DNA of 13,192 bases from JAUNKE01 sp041784625 (GCA_041784625.1 JBHBDS010000107.1:1-13192), one strand, 5' to 3'. Shown: positions 1 through 6,211, counted from the stretch's first letter. Notes: generated by a model from the sequence alone, not told the origin. Translations and numbers: made by a program.

Positions 1-2
1 AA

Positions 3-86
3 TCACTTACAAGGGTATTCCTTTTTATAAAAATACTCGGTAGGCTCACCCATTAAAATTTGCAGAATATCAAGCTTTCTCAATGA
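3..86 (-). pseudogene. possible C-terminal gene remnant, unidentified
   Basis: Reading leftward, 27 sense codons lie between a TAA at 87-89 and a TGA at 3-5. The peptide contains LDILQILMGEPTEYFYKKE, which has the composition of a real protein C-terminus rather than of random AT-rich DNA. There is no ribosome site and no convincing start codon, so if it is real it is the broken tail of a gene. I do not recognise the family. The rest of 1-195 shows no gene on either strand. Confidence 0.2.
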
Positions 87-195
87 TTAAATGGTATTAT
101 GTGATAGATAACGAAACAACATATTTTATGCTAATTCAACTCCTATTTGTAGATAATATTACGCAATGCTTGTGAACGACTTGTTTGAACTATAG

Positions 196-290
196 ATAAC
201 AAAAGCACCCTAATGCAAACATCATATCACATTTTTGCGTGATGAAGATGAGCACAGGGTGCTACTTATTATGAAAAAATATTTATTCTT
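196..290. repeat. hairpin repeat copy 1, likely minus-strand terminator
   Basis: This is an imperfect inverted repeat. AGCACCCT (204-211) pairs with AGGGTGCT (256-263), and inside it ATCAC pairs with GTGAT around an ATTTTTGC loop. On the minus strand the last arm is followed by TTTTG, so it could terminate the relB-relE operon that ends just upstream. A diverged second copy begins at 1009 on the other side of the operon, so it is also a dispersed or duplicated repeat. Confidence 0.7.
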
Positions 291-610
291 CAGTGGATTT
301 TTCGTTGACCGCCGCGTCCAATTGCGTGTCAAAGTCTCTTTTTCCATAAAGGATACGATATATTTTCACCATATGATGTTTCAATTACATAGTTATCTAC
401 TGGTAAATATCTAAGTCCTAATGACTTCCATTTCGGGTGTTCATACAAGCTACATCTCAAAGGGAACTCGTCAAGTGATTTAATTGCTGCTTGCAATTTT
501 TTCAGCACATTTTCTGCACTACTTGGCGCAAGCAATTCGTCTCGAATGTATGTTACAATGGAGACTAAATCCTCTCTAGATTCGGGTGAATACACAATTT
601 TATATTTCAT
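283..610 (-). pseudogene. RelE/ParE-family toxin, frameshifted
   Basis: The first 69 residues (MKYKIVYSPESREDLVSIV...) match RelE/ParE-family mRNA-interferase or gyrase-type toxins, including the GLRYLPVDNYVI strand near the active-site end. After NYVI (about 381-386) the open frame runs into ETSYGENISYPLWKKRL and stops at 329. In the +1 frame the family C-terminus is intact: VKIYRILYGKRDFDTQL, then a stop at 283-285. By comparison with relatives, about six residues (FYxVxE-like) are missing between the two parts. The cause is therefore probably a small deletion whose length is not a multiple of three, which puts the conserved RILYGKRDF segment out of frame. The start ATG (608-610) overlaps the end of the antitoxin gene by 11 nt, the usual coupled TA arrangement. 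The toxin is probably inactive unless this is a sequencing error or recoding occurs. Confidence 0.8.
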
Positions 611-911
611 ATCCTAATCGTTCCTTGATGTCATTTTCGACTTCTTCGATACTCAAGAAGTTTCCGTTCTCAAAGTTTTTGTGCGCTTTTATCATAGCGG
701 CATCAAATTCTTCTGCACTCATGTTTTCCAAAAAAAGTGGTCTGTTGTTTGGGATCTTTACATCAAATGGAAGTCCGTTTTGCATAATAATCTGTCGTAG
801 AAAAATCGAAACGGCATTTGACATAGGAATTCCGAGCTTGTCGAGAATTTCTTCCGCCTGTTCTTTGACATTTGGTTCAACTCTCACATATATATTTGAT
901 GTTCTTGCCAT
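600..911 (-). CDS. relB: RelB/DinJ-family antitoxin
   Basis: This 103-residue protein should neutralise the adjacent RelE/ParE toxin and repress its own promoter as a DNA-binding dimer. The N-terminal 50 residues show the ribbon-helix-helix pattern of RelB/DinJ: a basic first strand (ARTSNIYVRVEP), then helices ending in the signature SNAVSIFLRQIIMQNGLPFDV. The C-terminal half is acidic and helical, as expected for the toxin-wrapping part. I chose the ATG at 909-911 because AAGGAAG lies upstream at normal spacing and the family begins there. A longer frame to 968 would run through the operator and promoter. The antitoxin appears intact although its toxin is broken, a common state for decaying TA loci. 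Confidence 0.88.
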   Translation of the reverse strand: MARTSNIYVRVEPNVKEQAEEILDKLGIPMSNAVSIFLRQIIMQNGLPFDVKIPNNRPLFLENMSAEEFDAAMIKAHKNFENGNFLSIEEVENDIKERLGYEI

Positions 912-934
912 ATATATCACTTCCTTTCCGTTTG

Positions 935-963
935 ATTGTAACATATTGCATTGTGATTCACAA
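935..963 (-). promoter_or_regulatory. relB-relE promoter
   Basis: On the minus strand, TTGTGA (958-963) and TACAAT (935-940) are separated by exactly 17 nt. Transcription would start just upstream of the relB ribosome site. The -35 box and spacer lie inside the 942-972 palindrome, which fits autorepression. Confidence 0.7.
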
Positions 964-972
964 TACAATATG
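942..972. promoter_or_regulatory. relB operator, 31-bp near-perfect palindrome
   Basis: Arms CATATTG-c-ATTGTGA (942-956) and TCACAAT-a-CAATATG (958-972) surround a single central base (957). Only one position in each arm (949/965) fails to pair. The site covers the -35 box and spacer of the relB promoter, as expected for a ribbon-helix-helix autorepressor. Confidence 0.75.
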
Positions 973-1008
973 CAAGCTATCTCGATATATCCTACATTTT
1001 TGCTACGA

Positions 1009-1140
1009 ATAACAAAAACACCCTACTGCAAACTTCAATCACGTTTTTGCGTGATGAAGATGAGCACAGGGTGCTACTCATTCTGAAAAATATTATTCTC
1101 GTTGACGCAAGCAATTCGTCTCGAATGTATATGCGACGGA
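1009..1140. repeat. hairpin repeat copy 2 with toxin-gene remnant
   Basis: Positions 1009-1100 repeat the 196-290 hairpin element (shared core TTTTTGCGTGATGAAGATGA; arms CACCCT/AGGGTG). Next comes GTTGAC, which matches the start of the sequence after copy 1 (304-309). It joins directly to 25 nt (1106-1130) identical to 527-551, inside the toxin gene. The block is thus a collapsed copy of 196-555 with the middle of a toxin gene deleted. No intact reading frame remains. Confidence 0.75.
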
Positions 1141-1144
1141 ATAA

Positions 1145-1242
1145 TTGGAAGTATACTTCCAAAATCTACAAGAAAAGGAAAAAGTTGGAAATATACTTCC
1201 AATTTTTTGGATTTTGTGGCATAATTGGAAATATACTTCCAA
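1145..1242. promoter_or_regulatory. array of three 18-bp palindromes, 40-bp period
   Basis: TTGGAAGTATACTTCCAA (1145-1162) is followed by TTGGAAATATACTTCCAA at 1185-1202 and again at 1225-1242. The starts are exactly 40 bp apart, about four helical turns, so proteins bound at the three sites would sit close to one face of the DNA. The intervening 22-nt segments are AT-rich and differ. The last copy ends 16 nt before the ATPase start codon and just before its ribosome site, so bound protein would block transcription or initiation. CATAAT (1220-1225) just before copy 3 could be a -10 box, but I see no strong -35. It is most likely an operator array for the gene at 1259. Confidence 0.8.
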
Positions 1243-1258
1243 AAAAAGGAGGGCAACA

Positions 1259-2452
1259 ATGTATTTACGAGAACAATATTTGAAACAAATGATTCAATTT
1301 CGTGATACGGATTTTATTAAGGTCGTTACAGGCGTTCGGCGAGCGGGAAAATCGGTGTTGCTACAGCAATATGCGAGTTACCTCAGAGAATCGGGGATAG
1401 AAGAAAGTCATATACTTCACATCAATTTGGAATCCTTTGAGTACCAATCGATCAAAGAATCCGACGAGTTGTCCGAGATTATTATGGGAAAAATGCCGCA
1501 AGATGGAAAAAGCGTATATCTGATATTGGATGAAATTCAATTTGTCAGCGGATGGCAAAAACTAGTCAACGCACTTCGGGTAAGTTTTGATTGCGATATT
1601 GTGATTACTGGTTCGAACAGTAATCTCTTGTCGGGGGAGCTAGCGACACTATTGAGCGGAAGATACGTGGAGATCAAAGTATATCCTTTTTCGTTCGCTG
1701 AATTTCTTGCGGCAAAAGGAATCGATCGAAACTCGAGAGAAGTCGATATTGCCTACAGAGAATACGAGAGATACGGAGCATTTCCATCCGTCGCCTTGTC
1801 ATCGGAAAACATCAAAACAGCGATCTTATCGGGAATTTATGATTCGATACTACTCAATGACATTGCTGCAAGAGGTCTTATTCGTGACACCTTCAGCCTC
1901 AAGCGATTGGTTTCATTTTTGGCGGATAATGTAGGTCAATTGGTGAACCCAACAAAAATCTCGAACATCTTAAAAAAAGAAAAAATCAATCTATCCAATC
2001 ATACCATCCAAAAATATCTAGAGCTTTTAGAGGATGCATTTTTGTTTTTTGAGGCAAAGCCCTACGATATTCGAGGGAAGGCATACCTAAAGCATAATTC
2101 AAAATATTTTATGGTGGATAATGGGCTTCGAAATCATTCGGTGGGATTTAAGGAGAGCAACCACGGAAATCGCCTAGAAAATATCGTATATATGGAACTT
2201 TTGCGCCGAGGATATCACGTAGACATTGTGCGAATTGGAGAAAAAGAAGTAGACTTTTTGGCAAGAAAAGAGATGAGCCAAAAATATTATCAAGTCTGTT
2301 ATCAATTGCCAGAAAACACGCACGAAACCGACAATCTGTTACTTATCAAAGACAATTTCGAAAAAACCCTCATCACAGGAAGATATGAGGGAACGGATTC
2401 GGTGGACGGGATCAAAGTGAAGTACATCGTGGATTGGTTATTAGAGGACTGA
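1259..2452 (+). CDS. AAA_14/DUF4143-family ATPase
   Basis: This 397-residue protein has the two-part architecture of the widespread AAA_14/DUF4143 family, whose cellular role is mostly unknown. The N-terminal ATPase shows Walker A GVRRAGKS (25-32), Walker B YLILDEIQ (87-94) and a sensor-like ITGSNSNLLSGEL (117-129), followed by the family block GRYVEIKVYPFSFAEFL. The C-terminal DUF4143 half (about 200-390) contains NRLENIVYMELLRRGY and GEKEVDFL, with E307, D332 and Q345. These resemble a PD-(D/E)XK nuclease core with the last Lys replaced (YYQVCYQL). I chose the ATG at 1259 because AAGGAGG stands at 1246-1252. The frame stays open upstream, but only through the palindrome array. It is a single gene with no partner on its strand. 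Similar genes are often multicopy and sit in accessory DNA, which fits the neighbouring decayed TA locus. Confidence 0.9.
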   Translation: MYLREQYLKQMIQFRDTDFIKVVTGVRRAGKSVLLQQYASYLRESGIEESHILHINLESFEYQSIKESDELSEIIMGKMPQDGKSVYLILDEIQFVSGWQKLVNALRVSFDCDIVITGSNSNLLSGELATLLSGRYVEIKVYPFSFAEFLAAKGIDRNSREVDIAYREYERYGAFPSVALSSENIKTAILSGIYDSILLNDIAARGLIRDTFSLKRLVSFLADNVGQLVNPTKISNILKKEKINLSNHTIQKYLELLEDAFLFFEAKPYDIRGKAYLKHNSKYFMVDNGLRNHSVGFKESNHGNRLENIVYMELLRRGYHVDIVRIGEKEVDFLARKEMSQKYYQVCYQLPENTHETDNLLLIKDNFEKTLITGRYEGTDSVDGIKVKYIVDWLLED

Positions 2453-2587
2453 TTATTTTGGAACAACGAAATGATTTTCGGAGTGTTCAGAGCTTAGCGA
2501 GAACAATTTGACATTATTCTCATTAGGGTTTGGGTAAAAATTTTTGTAGCATTACAGATTCCAACATTTGCATAATACTAATAAAAT

Positions 2588-2640
2588 AAAAAGCAGTGAC
2601 CATTTGCGAATATTTTTTCGCATTTGGCACTGCTTTATAT
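2588..2640 (-). terminator. terminator of the small-protein unit, possibly bidirectional
   Basis: A long stem pairs AAAGCAGTG...TTTGCGAA with TTCGCA...CACTGCTTT. On the minus strand the stem is followed by TTTTTATTTTATT, a good U-tract, so it ends the leftward unit at 2659-2990. On the plus strand only TTT follows, so termination of the ATPase gene here would be weaker. Confidence 0.75.
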
Positions 2641-2658
2641 TGTCTTTTTCATATTCGG

Positions 2659-2850
2659 TCACTCAATCAATTCCTTTTCGATTCTTTCATTCATGCTTAG
2701 CCATCTGAGATCGTTATGGTTGTAGTCAATCCCCAGAAGTTTTCTCAAAGAATTGATAATGTCATAGAACAACATTATCCACAACTTTGAGAGTAAAAAT
2801 AGAACGACGCAAATGCCCATGCAAGCTGCGGCAATAACGACTTGATCCAT
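2659..2850 (-). CDS. small single-pass membrane protein, unknown
   Basis: This 63-residue protein has a long hydrophobic N-terminal stretch (about residues 4-30, VVIAAACMGICVVLFLLSKL and on) and a charged, likely cytoplasmic tail ending in MNERIEKELIE. AAGGAG (2858-2863, read leftward) sits 7 nt before the ATG. The preceding 42-codon ORF stops right at this ribosome site (stop 2862-2864), so the two are probably translated in sequence from the promoter at 3031-3060. A terminator follows directly. I do not recognise the family. The size and layout would fit a small membrane regulator, a holin-like protein or a type I toxin, but nothing in the sequence decides between these. Confidence 0.7.
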   Translation of the reverse strand: MDQVVIAAACMGICVVLFLLSKLWIMLFYDIINSLRKLLGIDYNHNDLRWLSMNERIEKELIE

Positions 2851-2861
2851 TCTATCACTCC

Positions 2862-2990
2862 TTAATAAGTACGACGACTCGAGCCCCCATTCTCGATTCT
2901 AAAAAAAGCTGGTTTACACATACATTGTTTGCTGAAAACAGATTGATTCCGAGTCCAGCCATTCCTCTCCAACAGTCCCCTCAATCGCAT
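2862..2990 (-). CDS. 42-residue ORF, unknown (leader or small protein)
   Basis: This short frame starts at ATG 2988-2990 with AAGGAG (2998-3003) 7 nt upstream, and about 33 nt downstream of a good promoter. It encodes 42 residues rich in Arg, with a CMC pair (QCMCKPAFF) and the end ENGGSSRRTY. Its TAA overlaps the ribosome site of the next gene, which suggests coupling. The peptide has no recognised domain. The segment could instead be a structured leader RNA: GACTCG can pair with CGAGTC, or GCTGG with CCAGC, but not both at once. A nested 11-codon frame (MGARVVVLIKE) also ends at the downstream ribosome site. Confidence 0.45.
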   Translation of the reverse strand: MRLRGLLERNGWTRNQSVFSKQCMCKPAFFRIENGGSSRRTY

Positions 2991-3030
2991 AGTTTTCTCC
3001 TTGAAAATTAATGAATTATTTACAGTGAGT

Positions 3031-3060
3031 ATTATACTACAAATTATATTTAATTGTAAA
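3031..3060 (-). promoter_or_regulatory. promoter of the 2659-2990 small-protein unit
   Basis: Reading leftward, TTTACA (3055-3060) and a perfect TATAAT (3031-3036) are separated by 18 nt. The start site would fall near 3024, giving a leader of about 33 nt before the first ATG. Confidence 0.75.
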
Positions 3061-3170
3061 TAGATTAGATAAAAATTTTATCAATAAATAGAAAATTTGA
3101 AACCCATTTCATTTTTGTACACGATAGAAAAAATGATTACCGATTCATGAGACGAAATGCGAACTTTTGT

Positions 3171-3184
3171 GTTATCATGATAAC
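3171..3184. promoter_or_regulatory. 14-bp perfect palindrome, possible operator
   Basis: GTTATCATGATAAC is fully self-complementary and lies about 40 nt upstream of the start of the next gene, where a promoter would be expected. No clear -35/-10 pair can be placed around it. An operator role is inference from position. Confidence 0.35.
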
Positions 3185-3222
3185 GGAAGAAAGAGTAGTC
3201 TTTGAAAGGCAAGAGAGGATAT

Positions 3223-3414
3223 ATGCGAAAAGAAACGAAAAATAAACTAGCAAATCTTGTCGGGCTGGTGTTTGGGGTAACATTCATTCTTCAAGGCATC
3301 AACCGAATTTATGTGGACGCGAAGTATAATACGTTTTTTATATTCTTCGGCATATCCATAGTAATCGTGTATCTGTTCTTCATATACCAAAATGCTAAGG
3401 TGAAGAAAAAATAA
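3223..3414 (+). CDS. small protein with two membrane segments, unknown
   Basis: This 63-residue protein has a basic N-terminus (MRKETKNK) and two hydrophobic segments, about residues 9-26 (LANLVGLVFGVTFILQGI) and 37-57 (FFIFFGISIVIVYLFFIYQ). They are joined by a short loop (NRIYVDAKYNT), and the basic tail NAKVKKK predicts both ends inside the cell. I chose the ATG at 3223 because AGAGG lies about 6 nt upstream. The frame could begin at a TTG at 3202, but without a better ribosome site. There is no terminator before the next promoter and no recognised family. The small size makes it less certain than the larger genes, but the two-helix hairpin and basic ends argue for a real product. Confidence 0.55.
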   Translation: MRKETKNKLANLVGLVFGVTFILQGINRIYVDAKYNTFFIFFGISIVIVYLFFIYQNAKVKKK

Positions 3415-3470
3415 TATCGTTCGTACATAACCGAACATTCTGCTGGAAAATAATTTTTTCTCAAATGGTG

Positions 3471-3499
3471 TTGACAATCTCCAAGTATGCTGTTAATAT
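3471..3499 (+). promoter_or_regulatory. promoter of the T-box-metY-metA operon
   Basis: Consensus TTGACA (3471-3476) and TAATAT (3494-3499) are separated by exactly 17 nt. The start would fall near 3507, shortly before the T-box stem I. A strong constitutive promoter is typical of an operon controlled by leader attenuation. Confidence 0.85.
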
Positions 3500-3520
3500 A
3501 TTTCAAAACACAAACCTAAT

Positions 3521-3776
3521 GTGAAGAAGAGTACGCTTGCTAGTGCATTTCAGAGAGTCCTTGTGTGGTGTGAGAGGATAATGGAAGAGAGGCGGAAGAT
3601 GGTCTTTTCGTGGGCTGGGTCGAACCTAGAAATAATTTAGACTCAGACAGGTGCGCCTGTTATAGCGCCAGAGTATGATGGTACTCGTTGAGGTTCTTGT
3701 CGCAAGGCAAGGGTGAACAAAGGTGGTAACACGAAGCTACAGCTTTCGTCCTTTATGGGGGCGGGAGCTTTTTTTA
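3521..3776 (+). promoter_or_regulatory. T-box riboswitch, methionine (AUG) specifier
   Basis: This leader senses tRNA charging. Stem I closes with GAAGAG (3526-3531) pairing CTTTTC (3604-3609), with the AGTAC loop E on its 5' side. It contains the AG bulge AGAGAG (3552-3557) and a distal loop TGGTGTGAG. The specifier loop GGAAG-ATG-G places AUG at 3599-3601, the Met codon. The T-box sequence AGGTGGTAACACG (3721-3733) contains TGGT (3724-3727), able to pair with uncharged ACCA where discriminator A pairs with U, as in tRNA-Met. The antiterminator (AAAGG 3719-3723 with CCTTT 3750-3754) excludes the terminator at 3741-3775. Uncharged tRNA-Met should therefore switch on metY and metA. The specifier assignment is my reading of the alignment. 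The class itself is certain from the T-box motif. Confidence 0.93.
3741..3775 (+). terminator. T-box attenuator terminator
   Basis: AGCTTTCGTCC (3741-3751) pairs over 11 bp, including G-U pairs, with GGGCGGGAGCT (3759-3769), followed by TTTTTTT. Its 5' arm overlaps the 3' side of the antiterminator, so the two folds are mutually exclusive. Confidence 0.9.
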
Positions 3777-3917
3777 TTCGAAAAACTTCGGTGCACTAAA
3801 ACGGATACGAATAATCATACGGCTTGCGAGTGGCAAGCGATCGGCGATGCCGAGGTATACAAATATTTTGCTCGATGGAGCGGCTGGAGACAGCAAATGA
3901 AGAAGGAGGAAAACAAA

Positions 3918-5207
3918 ATGGCAAAATTCAATCATGGTGATTACAAAATCGAAACCCTATGTGTGCAAGCAGGATACGAACCGGAAAATGCGGAGGGGAG
4001 AGTGCTTCCGATTGTGCAATCAACAACGTATCAGTACAATGACATCGACGATTTGGCGGATCTTTTTGACCTAAAAAAATTAGGGTATTTTTACTCGAGA
4101 TTGTCGAACCCAACGGTGAACTCGCTGGAGGCAAAGGTTGCGGTTCTTGAGGGCGGCGTGGCTGCGGTTGCCACATCGTCGGGACAAGCGGCAACAACGG
4201 GCGCAATTCTTACGATTTGTCAGGCGGGCGATCATATCGTGGCGCTCAACAATTTGTATGGTGGAACATACAATCTGCTTGCGGCAACTTTGTCTAAGCT
4301 CGGCATCACAACGACTTTCGTAGATTTTAACGCAAGCGATGCGGAGCTGGAGGCAGCGATTCAAGAAAATACAAAACTCGTGTTCACCGAGACCATCGGG
4401 AATCCGAACGTAGACGTGCTGGATATCGAGCGTGTTGCAAATATTGCGCACAAGCACGAACTCCCACTGTTTGTGGACAACACTTTTGCAACGCCATATC
4501 TGTGCAATCCGATTGAATTTGGTGCGGACGTGGTGCTCCACTCTTCGACAAAATATCTAGACGGTCACGGCACAAGCCTCGGTGGAATCATTGTCGATAG
4601 TGGAAAATTCAATTGGAACAATCCAAAATTCCCGCTGCTTGTCAACAATGAGCCGACTTATCATAATATCAGCTTTACGGAGACTTTTGGGCCGCTGGCA
4701 TTCATCATTCGCCACATCGCAGTGTTCCGTCGAGACATCGGCGCAGTGAACTCGCCGTTTAATGCGTTCCTTACGAATCTAGGTATCGAGACGCTGCATT
4801 TGAGACTTCAGCGCCATTCGGATAATGCGCTTGCGGTGGCAAAATTCCTCGAGAACCATCCGAAGATTGAGAGCGTGAGCTATCCTTTCTTAGAGAGTTC
4901 GCCAACTTATGCAAATGCAAAAAAATATCTCAAGGGTGGATCGGGCGTAATTTCGCTTCGAATCAAGGGCGACCGAACCGATGCCAAAAAATTCATCGAG
5001 GCGCTTGAGCTCGCATCACTCGTAATTCACGTGGCGGATCTTCGCACCTATGTGCTTCATCCAGCGAGTACGACGCATCGTCAATTGTCGTCAGAGGATT
5101 TGGTGAAGGCAGGAATCGCAGAGAACCAAGTGCGTCTTTCGGTCGGTATCGAAAATGTGGATGATATTATCAGAGATTTGGACAAAGCGCTGGAGCAAGT
5201 GCGCTAA
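3918..5207 (+). CDS. metY: O-acetylhomoserine sulfhydrylase (PLP-dependent)
   Basis: This 429-residue cytoplasmic enzyme of the Cys/Met-metabolism PLP family has the usual MetY length. It makes homocysteine from O-acetylhomoserine and sulfide. Visible motifs: YSRLSNPT (59-66; Tyr59 and Arg61 bind cofactor phosphate across the dimer), the SSGQAA loop (87-92), NLYGGTYN (112-119), VDNTFATP with the PLP-ring Asp187, and the Schiff-base lysine K212 in SSTKYLDGHG. The stretch ETFGPLAFIIRHIAVFRRDIG and the length favour MetY over cystathionine gamma-synthase. I chose the ATG at 3918 because AGGAGG is at 3904-3909. An in-frame ATG at 3897 precedes that site, and the open frame further upstream is the T-box leader. 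The gene lies 9 nt before metA, whose product feeds it, and both are under the Met T-box. Confidence 0.95.
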   Translation: MAKFNHGDYKIETLCVQAGYEPENAEGRVLPIVQSTTYQYNDIDDLADLFDLKKLGYFYSRLSNPTVNSLEAKVAVLEGGVAAVATSSGQAATTGAILTICQAGDHIVALNNLYGGTYNLLAATLSKLGITTTFVDFNASDAELEAAIQENTKLVFTETIGNPNVDVLDIERVANIAHKHELPLFVDNTFATPYLCNPIEFGADVVLHSSTKYLDGHGTSLGGIIVDSGKFNWNNPKFPLLVNNEPTYHNISFTETFGPLAFIIRHIAVFRRDIGAVNSPFNAFLTNLGIETLHLRLQRHSDNALAVAKFLENHPKIESVSYPFLESSPTYANAKKYLKGGSGVISLRIKGDRTDAKKFIEALELASLVIHVADLRTYVLHPASTTHRQLSSEDLVKAGIAENQVRLSVGIENVDDIIRDLDKALEQVR

Positions 5208-5216
5208 GAGGAAATT

Positions 5217-6176
5217 ATGCCAGTGATTATACCGTCGGATTTGCCGGCAAAAGAAATTTTGGAAAAAGAACGAATTATTACAATCACACCACAGCGGGCA
5301 AAACATCAAGACATTCGCCCGCTGAGGATTGCGATTCTTAATTTGATGCCCAAAAAAGAAGAAACCGAGACGCAGTTTTTGCGTATGCTATCCAACACGC
5401 CGCTCCAAGTGTATGTTGATCTGATTCGCACCTCGAGCTACGAGTCCAAAAACACTTGCAAGAATCATCTGAGCAAGTTTTACCGAACTTTTGACGACAT
5501 CAAGCACAAAAAATATGATGCAATGATCATCACGGGGGCGCCAGTGGAAAAAATGGATTTTGAGGAGGTGCAATATTGGAAAGAACTGCAAGAAATTTTT
5601 GAGTTTGCAAAAACCAATGTGTTCTCCACGATGTTTATCTGCTGGGCATCACAGGCGGCGCTGTATCATTATTATGGGATCAAAAAGTATGAGCAAGCGG
5701 ACAAAATTTTTGGCGTGTTCGACTACCGTGTGCAGCATGAAAGTTTGTTGACCAAAGGCTTTGACGATATATTTTATACGCCGCAATCTCGTTACACCTT
5801 CAATGCGATCGATGACATTATTAATAATGAAGAACTTCATCTGGTCGCTGGCAGCGAGGAGACGGGCGCTAATATTGTATTGTCCAAAAATCAGCGCCAA
5901 ATCTATGTGGCGGGGCATTTTGAATACGACAAAGACACGCTCTACAACGAATATGTGCGTGACAAGGGACAAGGGCTCGACACGGCGCTTCCGTGCAACT
6001 ATTTTGCAAATGATGACGACAGCAGCCTGGACAATGTCACGGTGCGATGGCGAACCTATGCGAATCAGTTGTTCTCCAACTGGCTCAATCATCTCGTGTA
6101 CCAAGAAACACCATTTGATATTAATGAGATTAGCGAAAATGTCGTGGCGACTTCGCAGAGAGCGGAAGCGGAATAA
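5217..6176 (+). CDS. metA: homoserine O-acetyltransferase (MetA type)
   Basis: This 319-residue enzyme of the MetA (HTS) family acylates homoserine with acyl-CoA, the first committed step to methionine. The catalytic set sits at family numbering: Cys142 in ICWASQAALYHYYGI, His235 and Glu237 in AGHFEYD, and Lys46 in LNLMPKKEETE. Residue 111 is Glu (TGAPVEKMDF). In this family Glu111 marks acetyl-CoA use and Gly111 succinyl-CoA use, so despite its usual name the enzyme should make O-acetylhomoserine, the substrate of MetY next door. The start ATG has AAGAGG just upstream, overlapping the metY stop region, so the genes are cotranscribed. A few residues of extra C-terminal tail (TSQRAEAE) are unremarkable. 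Confidence 0.95.
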   Translation: MPVIIPSDLPAKEILEKERIITITPQRAKHQDIRPLRIAILNLMPKKEETETQFLRMLSNTPLQVYVDLIRTSSYESKNTCKNHLSKFYRTFDDIKHKKYDAMIITGAPVEKMDFEEVQYWKELQEIFEFAKTNVFSTMFICWASQAALYHYYGIKKYEQADKIFGVFDYRVQHESLLTKGFDDIFYTPQSRYTFNAIDDIINNEELHLVAGSEETGANIVLSKNQRQIYVAGHFEYDKDTLYNEYVRDKGQGLDTALPCNYFANDDDSSLDNVTVRWRTYANQLFSNWLNHLVYQETPFDINEISENVVATSQRAEAE

Positions 6177-6211
6177 TGCAAACTAATATTTTTTCATAAA
6201 TCCAACCTAGG

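Noticed and set aside
586..1086. 166-codon plus-strand frame across the TA locus
   Set aside because: It is antisense to the RelB antitoxin and the relB operator, without a ribosome site, and its translation has no family features.
1145..1242. Minimal CRISPR array
   Set aside because: The units are only 18 bp and fully palindromic, the gaps are 22 nt and AT-rich, there are only three copies and no cas gene is near. An operator array directly before a start codon explains it better.
1145..1258. N-terminal extension of the AAA_14 ATPase starting at TTG 1145
   Set aside because: The extension only translates the palindrome array and AT-rich spacers (the palindromes read as LEVYFQ or IPK-like words depending on frame) and has no ribosome site. 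AAGGAGG directly precedes ATG 1259, where the family begins.
3521..3776. SAM riboswitch upstream of metY
   Set aside because: Methionine genes of Bacillota often have SAM riboswitches, but this leader has the T-box motif AGGTGGTAACACG, an AG bulge and an AUG specifier, and not the SAM-I core.
3723..3917. Longer MetY start inside the T-box leader
   Set aside because: It would translate the T-box and terminator. The MetY family start matches ATG 3918 with AGGAGG upstream.
5649..6104. 151-codon minus-strand frame inside metA
   Set aside because: It is a shadow of metA, which has all catalytic residues at family positions.
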